Positions 58,873 through 64,000 of a DNA stretch of 64,000 nt are shown here, one piece after another. Below the pieces are notes generated by a model. The model did not search any database. It worked only from the letters and a program-made list of their open reading frames with translations, and was not told the origin of the DNA. The DNA is from CADEFX01 sp963840425 (GTDB lineage Bacteria; Pseudomonadota; Alphaproteobacteria; Rhizobiales; Hyphomicrobiaceae): the NCBI GenBank assembly GCA_963840425.1, contig CAWIYZ010000002.1, positions 124,001 through 188,000 of the forward strand, given 5' to 3'. Position numbers and translations under genes: made by a program. Each line of letters begins with the position of its first letter. Positions within the stretch are counted from its first letter, which is position 1.

Positions 58873-59877
58873 TCAATTCGATCCGCGCCGCCGCCTGACA
58901 CCCAGTCCAATGTCACTCTGGTCGGCCGCGGCGCGGGCATCGGCGATCAGCTTGAGGCTCACGGCCCGCATGCGCGCGATCTTGGATGCATCGCGCGATT
59001 CGGCGGAGCCATCCGCCGGCGTGCGGCCATCCATGTAGCCGCCTGAGCGCGCCAGCAGATCTGCCTCGGTCGCCAGCCACAGCAGATCCGACGCCGACCG
59101 CTCGAGCGAGCGGGCACCGGGTAGCAGCGGAGCCAGCGGGCTCATCACGTACTTCCAAAGCAGCCGCTGCAACACGTTGCGCTCGCGGGCGATGCCGGTG
59201 CCCGGCACCACGCTCGGATTGAATGCGGCAACACCCACACCCGGAGCCTCGCTGGCCAGCAGACGGGCGTGCATGACGTTCAGCAGCTTCGATGCGCTGT
59301 AGCGCGCCTCGCCGCGCTCGACGCCGGCGGGCAGATGAACTTGTGACAAGCGCACGTCCGCAAGCTCGAGCGGATCCTGCCACATGGCGCGGGCGATGCC
59401 GACGAGGCAGAACACGTCGGGATCGTGCACCTCGCTGGCCGTGATCACAATCCGCCCACCCGGCCGCATCTGCTCGACGAGGCGCTGAGTGATGGTGAAA
59501 TGCGCCAGATGATTGACTGCGAAGGTAAGCTCGAAGCCGTCGCGGGAGGACCTGTCGCCGCCCAACTCCTGAATGCCGGCGTTGAGCACCAGCGCATCGA
59601 TGCCGCCCATGAGACGACGCTGCACAACGGTGCACGCATCGTCGACCGATTCGAGACTGGCGAGATCGGTAGGCACGATCTCGAGACGGCCGCTCGCGGC
59701 ATGGCGGGCTTCGAGCTCCGCTGTGCGTTCCGACGGTCGCGCCAGCAGCAGCACACGCCATTCCGCGTGCTCATCGATGAGCTTTTCCAGGGCGCGCCGT
59801 CCGATGCCGTTCGTCCCGCCCGTCATAACCAGCGTCCGGGCAAGGCGAGGCCCGCGCAGCTCTCGTACGCTCAACAT
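58873..59877 (-). CDS. SDR, retinol-dehydrogenase-like
   Basis: Extended-type SDR of about 334 residues. The cofactor motif is MTGGTNGIGRRALEKLI, followed by LVLNAGIQELGG (NAG), HLAHFTITQRLVEQ (conserved NHLAHF), catalytic Ser in IVITASEVHDPD and YSASKLLNVMHARLL (Tyr-Lys). This NHLAHF/YSASKL combination is that of retinol dehydrogenase/protochlorophyllide reductase-like SDRs; the substrate is unknown. ATG at 59877 chosen; GTG at 59925 adds 16 residues. It is divergent from the small membrane gene at 60174. Confidence 0.82.
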   Translation of the reverse strand: MLSVRELRGPRLARTLVMTGGTNGIGRRALEKLIDEHAEWRVLLLARPSERTAELEARHAASGRLEIVPTDLASLESVDDACTVVQRRLMGGIDALVLNAGIQELGGDRSSRDGFELTFAVNHLAHFTITQRLVEQMRPGGRIVITASEVHDPDVFCLVGIARAMWQDPLELADVRLSQVHLPAGVERGEARYSASKLLNVMHARLLASEAPGVGVAAFNPSVVPGTGIARERNVLQRLLWKYVMSPLAPLLPGARSLERSASDLLWLATEADLLARSGGYMDGRTPADGSAESRDASKIARMRAVSLKLIADARAAADQSDIGLGVRRRRGSN

Positions 59878-60173
59878 GAATGAAAGCCTGTGTCCCCAGG
59901 CGCTGTGCGCCCTTATCGTTGTCACATTACCCCGGTGGCGGCAGTGCTAGTCCTCCGCGCCATGCTTTGAAAGACACGTAGCCGTGACTGGATTGCATGG
60001 CATCCATGCAGTGCGCCCAGCTTGCCACACTGGTTCTGAGGGCCTCGAACGCTTCGCGGCATTTTGTCCATGCCGCCACATTGCGGACCAACGCGCGCCA
60101 AACTGCCGTGCTCTCATGGCGAGGTTCATGTGCACGCTCCCGTGCGGGGAGCGCCAATGCGGGGAACTGCACA

Positions 60174-60449
60174 ATGACGAGTTTGCAGCCTGTTCGGCGC
60201 GTCGGCCGCAATGTCATTCTGGGACTGGGACTTGCCACGCTCGCCCTCGCGATTTTGACGATCGCGCTGCCGGCGGAGCTACTCCAGCGATTTCTGACAG
60301 CCCTCTGCAACCGGTTGCGCGACAACGCGGAATCCGTGGCTGGGCTGGGCCTTGGCCTCGCACTCTTGACCGTCTTCAATATCGCCTTCTGGCGTCACCT
60401 TCGCCGCGCCTATGCCTCCCCGCGGCGGCGGTGGAGGGGGGACCGGTAA
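60174..60449 (+). CDS. Small membrane protein, unknown
   Basis: 91-residue protein with two hydrophobic helices (NVILGLGLATLALAILTIAL and AGLGLGLALLTVFNIAFW) and basic ends. ATG at 60174 follows GGGGAA about 9 bases upstream; the frame is open further upstream but with low-quality content. Unrecognised family. It precedes the exported gene at 60540 by 91 bases. Confidence 0.5.
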   Translation: MTSLQPVRRVGRNVILGLGLATLALAILTIALPAELLQRFLTALCNRLRDNAESVAGLGLGLALLTVFNIAFWRHLRRAYASPRRRWRGDR

Positions 60450-60539
60450 CCCTCGCTCAGAGGGGCTTGTGTTCCTCCTCCACATGCGCAACAGCAATCC
60501 CTATATGGAGGTACGAGAATCCGCGATGGAGAGCAGGTT

Positions 60540-61046
60540 ATGAGCGAGCTTGTTGACCGCCCCCGGCGGCAAGTAGCGCGTTTCGGCGCCCTGACAGCTC
60601 TGGTTGCGGCCCTGGCCGGAGCCGTATGGTGGTCGGGGACGCTGTCGGCGCCCGAGCGCCTGCTGGCCCGCAGCTACCAGGCCGCCATCGCCGACGCCGA
60701 GACCAGCTCCAGCGGTATCCGGCTGACACCCGCATCTCTGACCAGCGCGGCCGAGCAGAAGCCGGTCGATGCTATTTGGCCTGGCCCTGCTGGCGCGCAA
60801 AGCCTGGCCTTCCATCGGCCGCTCAAGATCGGCGACCGCATCTCCATCTCCTCGCGCGACGGCAAGGCGGACAGGATGTCGGTGGTCGAGCTGCAGCAGA
60901 TCGATGGCGCCGGCATTGGTGCGCCCGGCTTGCGCTTTCAGCTCGTCACCAGCCGCCAGGACGGGGTGCCCGAGGGTCAGCTCGTGCGCTTCCTGATCGC
61001 GGTCGACGGCGGTGCGCAGGCGCCAGCGGGCGGCAAGACGCTATAG
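60540..61046 (+). CDS. Membrane-anchored protein, unknown
   Basis: 168-residue protein with one N-terminal hydrophobic helix (FGALTALVAALAGAVWWSGTL) and a periplasmic part. Sequence elements such as LKIGDRISISSRDGKADRMSVVELQQIDGAGIGAP and RFQLVTSRQDG look like a small beta-rich domain. I do not recognise it. GGAG precedes the ATG by about 9 bases. Together with 60174 it forms a small plus-strand pair, convergent with the sulfotransferase gene. Confidence 0.55.
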   Translation: MSELVDRPRRQVARFGALTALVAALAGAVWWSGTLSAPERLLARSYQAAIADAETSSSGIRLTPASLTSAAEQKPVDAIWPGPAGAQSLAFHRPLKIGDRISISSRDGKADRMSVVELQQIDGAGIGAPGLRFQLVTSRQDGVPEGQLVRFLIAVDGGAQAPAGGKTL

Positions 61047-61066
61047 AGCCGATCGCACTCTGACAT

Positions 61067-61933
61067 TCAGATCGCGAATTCCTTCACCCAGCTATCGGGA
61101 ATGCGGCCGATGCGCCGCCGCACCGCTTCGGCCATCGGCCGATAGAGGTCGCGCAGACGGGCGCGCACCGGATCGGGTAGTGCGGCCTCCTGACTGCGGT
61201 TGAAACGGCGTCCGAGCCCGCTGAAATACCGTGGCTCGAAGCCGATGCCGATGAAGCGGCAGACTTGCTCCAGCGCCGCCAGCCGATCCTGGTGCATATC
61301 CTCGTAGAAAAGCTCCAGCGTCTGATCCTGCCGGAACACGGCCGCCATGTCGTCGAGGGTGGCCATGTAGTCGCCGAGCGCCTGAAAGCGCGGCTCGGCG
61401 AGCATGGCGATCAGCGTATCGGGCGATTGCCGGGTGGCATCGAGGCCGCGCGCGCGGCACTGGTGCAGCGCCTGGCTCCAGGCGCGGGTGACCGGGTTGC
61501 GCATGATGAAGAGCACGCGCACCTCCGGGGCGAGCGTCTTCAGGTGCTCCAAGCCCTCGCGGCCCAGGATGGCATACTCTGGGGTGACCTCGCCGGCGAA
61601 TTTGCTGGCGCCGCGATGCCGGAACAGGCTCGCATACCATTCGTCGTTGATCGTGCTCTTCATGTAGTCGCGATACCAGGACCACTGGTCGCGGTGCTCG
61701 CCGAAGCGATGCCATTGCGTCCACATGCGCTGGTGATACTTGCGATAGCGCGAGCGGCGCTTGGTCCTGGACAGATGCTCGGTGATGCCGCGGATATGAT
61801 CGAAGTAGTGGATCTCCTTCACCGGGGTGAGAAACAGGTCCGGGTGGGTCTGCAGCATGCGCGCAAGCCACGTCGTACCGGCTTTCTGCGCGCCGATGCA
61901 GACAAAGAGGTCATCGATCACCACGCTGCGCAT
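61067..61933 (-). CDS. PAPS-dependent sulfotransferase
   Basis: Sulfotransferase-family protein of 288 residues. The 5'-phosphosulfate loop is IGAQKAGTTWLARMLQTHP and the 3'-phosphate site is MRNPVTRAWSQALHQ. Other conserved parts are EIHYFDH and EVTPEYAILG. It transfers sulfate from PAPS to an unknown glycan or small-molecule acceptor. ATG at 61933 is preferred (MRSVVIDDLFVCIGAQKAG); an upstream in-frame ATG at 62002 adds 23 residues that overlap the end of the DUF486 region. Confidence 0.87.
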   Translation of the reverse strand: MRSVVIDDLFVCIGAQKAGTTWLARMLQTHPDLFLTPVKEIHYFDHIRGITEHLSRTKRRSRYRKYHQRMWTQWHRFGEHRDQWSWYRDYMKSTINDEWYASLFRHRGASKFAGEVTPEYAILGREGLEHLKTLAPEVRVLFIMRNPVTRAWSQALHQCRARGLDATRQSPDTLIAMLAEPRFQALGDYMATLDDMAAVFRQDQTLELFYEDMHQDRLAALEQVCRFIGIGFEPRYFSGLGRRFNRSQEAALPDPVRARLRDLYRPMAEAVRRRIGRIPDSWVKEFAI

Positions 61934-62071
61934 CAGGCCCCGCGCGCCAAATCCACGATTGCAGACAAGATTGCTCTTAATGGTCGCGATGCAGCGGCGC
62001 AACTCGCCAAAAGGGCTCGCATGCGGCTGATTGAAATTCCATCAAGGACGCTAGTGTTTTGCGACACAAAT

Positions 62072-62432
62072 CTAGGCTCGGCCGGAGAATATGAATGCTG
62101 CGCCCGGCGGCGATTAGGGCAAAGCCGATGGCGTGGTTCCAACCCAACGGCTCTTTCAGGTAAAGCACCGAAAAGGCGCAGAAGACCGCGAGCGTGACGA
62201 CCTCCTGGATCGTCTTGAGCTCGGCTGCCGAGTAGATTGCGTGGCCATAGCGGTTGGCGGGTACCGCAAAGCAGTATTCGATAAAAGCGATGCCCCAAGA
62301 TGCGAGCACCACGAGAATCAGGGGCCGCGCCTTGAAGTTCAAATGGCCATACCACGCGAACGTCATGAAAACGTTGGAGACGACCAAGAGCAGAATCGGT
62401 GCGACATAACCCCATGGGGAGGCGAAGGGCAT
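62072..62432 (-). pseudogene. DUF486 small DMT-like membrane protein, one frameshift
   Basis: Membrane protein of about 119 residues if one base is removed. Start ATG 62432 gives MPFASPWGYVAPILLLVVSN then VFMTFAWYGHLNFKARPL, the DUF486 signature, with KTIQEVVTLAVFCAFSVLYL and HAIGFALIAAG. The continuous frame then runs into RSIHILRP and on past the normal end. Read one base on, it becomes GAAFIFSGRA and stops at TAG 62072-62074, exactly where the family ends. The surplus base is one G in the CCC run at 62103-62105 (plus strand). Function of the family is unknown. Confidence 0.75.
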
Positions 62433-62683
62433 CGGCAAGTTCCTCGCGATCGACGGCGCGATTCGAGGTCGCGCCATGCCTTGCACGAGATAGGAGGGAG
62501 GCTGAGGCAGACGCGATGCGGTATTCGGCCACGCGGGCGGCCGCCTCCTTGCCCGGGAACAAGTCTGGGAAAACCGTGATCTCTCGATGGACTTAACCAG
62601 GCAGAGCGCCTGCCTTGGTGCCCCGCACGGGCGATGCGCTATATTGGTCCCAAGACCATGACTGCAACCCTGGAGATGCGCCG

Positions 62684-63250
62684 ATGGGAACGACAGGCTG
62701 GGTCATACTGGGAATCGTCGCGGCAGCCGCGCTCCTGGCCATCGCGACCTACAACGGCCTCGTCGCGCTGCGCCAGCGCAGCCAGCAGGCATTCGCGGAT
62801 ATCGACGTGCAGCTCAAGCAGCGCCACGACCTGGTGCCGAACCTGGTCGAGACGGTGAAGGGCTATGCGACGCACGAGCGCGAGACGCTGGACAATGTCA
62901 TCAAGGCGCGCAATGCCGCCGTCGGTGCCAGCGGTCCGGCGGCGCAGGCAGCAGCCGAAGGCGCCCTGCAAGGCGCTCTGCGCCAGCTCTTCGCGCTGGC
63001 CGAGGCCTATCCGGACCTCAAGGCCAACGAGAACTTCAAGCAGCTGCAGATGGATCTGGGCGATATCGAGAACAAGATTGCGGCAGCGCGCCGGTTCTTC
63101 AACAACGCCGCGGCTGAATACAACACCAAGCGCCAATCGTTTCCGGCGGTGTTCTTCGCGGACATGATGGGCTTTGGTCCGCAGGAGTTCTTCAACCTCG
63201 ACGAGGGCGAGCGTAAGGTGGCCGCCACCGCCCCGAAGGTGCAGTTCTGA
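62684..63250 (+). CDS. lemA: LemA family protein
   Basis: Protein of 188 residues with a single N-terminal membrane helix (VILGIVAAAALLAIATYNGLVAL) and a four-helix cytoplasmic or periplasmic part. The LemA hallmark is ADIDVQLKQRHDLVPNLVETVKGYA and ENFKQLQMDLGDIENKIAAARRFFNNAAAEYNTKRQSFPAV. It is followed 30 bases later by an M48 metalloprotease gene, the usual lemA-htpX-like pair for membrane protein quality control. GGAG precedes the ATG at 62684. Confidence 0.93.
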   Translation: MGTTGWVILGIVAAAALLAIATYNGLVALRQRSQQAFADIDVQLKQRHDLVPNLVETVKGYATHERETLDNVIKARNAAVGASGPAAQAAAEGALQGALRQLFALAEAYPDLKANENFKQLQMDLGDIENKIAAARRFFNNAAAEYNTKRQSFPAVFFADMMGFGPQEFFNLDEGERKVAATAPKVQF

Positions 63251-63280
63251 GCATCGGGGGAAGCATCGGCACCCAGCCTC

Positions 63281-64000
63281 ATGTTCCATTCCTACGGCCT
63301 TTATTCGCACATCCGGGCCAACCGCATTCGCTCCGTCGTGCTGCTGGCGGGGTTCGTCGCCCTGCTGCACGCGCTGCTGTTCTCGCTGCTGCTGATCCTG
63401 AATGCGTTCATGAGCGGCGGCACGTTCGAGGAGATCGTCGGCGATGCACGCGCGCAGTTCGCTGGCGCCTGGCCGGTGGCGATGGTGGCGGCGGCGATCT
63501 GGTTCGTCATCGCCTACTTGGTCCATCAGGCGATGATTCGCTCCGCGACCGGCGCGCGCGGGGTGACGCGCAACGAGGCGCCGAAGCTCTACAACGCGCT
63601 CGAGAACCTGTGCATCTCGCGCGGCATCCCGATGCCGCGGCTGCAGATTATCGAGACCCCGGCCCTCAATGCCTATGCCGCAGGCTTGCGCGAAGGTGAT
63701 TACGTCATCGCCGTCACGCGCGGGCTGGTCGAGACGCTGACTGACGCCGAGGTCGAGGCGGTGCTGGGGCACGAGCTGACCCATATCCGCAATCGCGATA
63801 CCCAGCTCATGGTCGTCGCCGTGATCTTCGCCGGGATCTTCGGGTTCTTCGCCGACCTGGCTATCCGCGGCTGGGACTTTCCTTACGGCTTGTCGCCGCG
63901 CGGCAAGCGCGGCACCGAACAAGGCGACTGGGACGGAGACCGGCGCGGGCGCGATGGAGGTGGTGCCGGCGGCGCCGTTCTGGCCATCATCGTGGCGCTC
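63281..64000 (+). CDS. M48 family metalloprotease (HtpX/LemA-associated), C-terminus beyond window
   Basis: An open frame from ATG 63281 runs off the right edge with 240 codons. It has two N-terminal hydrophobic segments (VVLLAGFVALLHALLFSLLLILN and AWPVAMVAAAIWFVIAYL) and the zinc-protease motif HELTHIRNRD at about 164-168 (HEXXH), with preceding NAYAAGLREGDYVIAVTRGLVETLT typical of M48. A third hydrophobic stretch follows the motif and a Gly/Arg-rich segment leads to the window end. The third zinc ligand (Glu) is beyond 64000. It is paired with lemA. Confidence 0.9.
   Translation, partial: MFHSYGLYSHIRANRIRSVVLLAGFVALLHALLFSLLLILNAFMSGGTFEEIVGDARAQFAGAWPVAMVAAAIWFVIAYLVHQAMIRSATGARGVTRNEAPKLYNALENLCISRGIPMPRLQIIETPALNAYAAGLREGDYVIAVTRGLVETLTDAEVEAVLGHELTHIRNRDTQLMVVAVIFAGIFGFFADLAIRGWDFPYGLSPRGKRGTEQGDWDGDRRGRDGGGAGGAVLAIIVAL

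Noticed and set aside
61040..61075. Possible fourth copy of the dispersed repeat (GCCGATCGCACTCTGA)
   Set aside because: Only a short stretch resembles the end of the element; no second hairpin or opposite end is present.

Overview
The window reads as chromosomal DNA of a high-GC alphaproteobacterium, most likely of the order Hyphomicrobiales (inference). Supporting signs are the NDUFA12-like complex I accessory subunit next to a DUF2155 protein, a vitamin B12-dependent ribonucleotide reductase (NrdJ) as the only RNR seen, CIRCE-controlled groESL, a homogentisate catabolic operon, and many short-chain dehydrogenases and oligopeptide uptake genes. Genes are densely packed on both strands. No rRNA, tRNA, CRISPR array, prophage or insertion sequence was recognised.

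Layout. 1-2.4 kb: a truncated peptidoglycan-binding-type exported protein, a non-coding stretch with DnaA-box-like sites, and an unusual membrane/coiled-coil protein with a putative winged-helix tail. 2.4-7.7 kb: an oligopeptide ABC importer (oppA frameshifted, oppB, oppC, fused ATPase). 8-10.1 kb: a HAD phosphatase, a carboxylesterase and a small secreted protein. 10.2-13.4 kb: MFS transporter, PaaI-type thioesterase, MarR regulator and SDR on the minus strand, with two copies of a palindromic operator. 13.5-16.1 kb: aldo/keto reductase, luciferase-like monooxygenase, L,D-transpeptidase. 17-22 kb: gamma-glutamyltransferase, an Nramp-like transporter coupled to a small membrane protein, a ThiO-like oxidase. 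22-28.6 kb: homogentisate dioxygenase, fumarylacetoacetase, P450, MBL-fold protein, FAD monooxygenase and DUF2783 protein. 28.6-34.3 kb: a giant LplT-PlsC-acyl-ACP ligase fusion and an acyl-CoA dehydrogenase. 34.5-38.5 kb: a two-subunit sodium:solute symporter and small membrane proteins. 38.5-42.4 kb: amidohydrolase, two paralogous SDRs and a divergent idonate-type dehydrogenase. 42.5-45.8 kb: groESL, DUF2155, NDUFA12. 46.4-51.5 kb: nrdJ, an orphan gene, a DMT permease. 51.5-64 kb: SHMT-family gene, OsmC, hydrolase, GNAT, cytochrome c, aminotransferase, SDR, sulfotransferase, DUF486, LemA and a truncated M48 protease.

Two cross-cutting patterns stand out. A dispersed palindromic intergenic repeat of about 150-177 bp occurs three times (28.2, 52.9 and 56.0 kb), each time tight against gene ends. 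Seven otherwise normal genes carry at least twelve single-base frame breaks, ten of them in the last 12 kb. Most can be repaired by removing one base directly before a GC dinucleotide, which points to systematic sequence error more than to gene decay, though decay is not excluded. I did not find a clearly novel defence or mobile system; the most unusual elements are the membrane/winged-helix protein beside DnaA-box-like sites, the MarR palindrome pair, and the repeat family.
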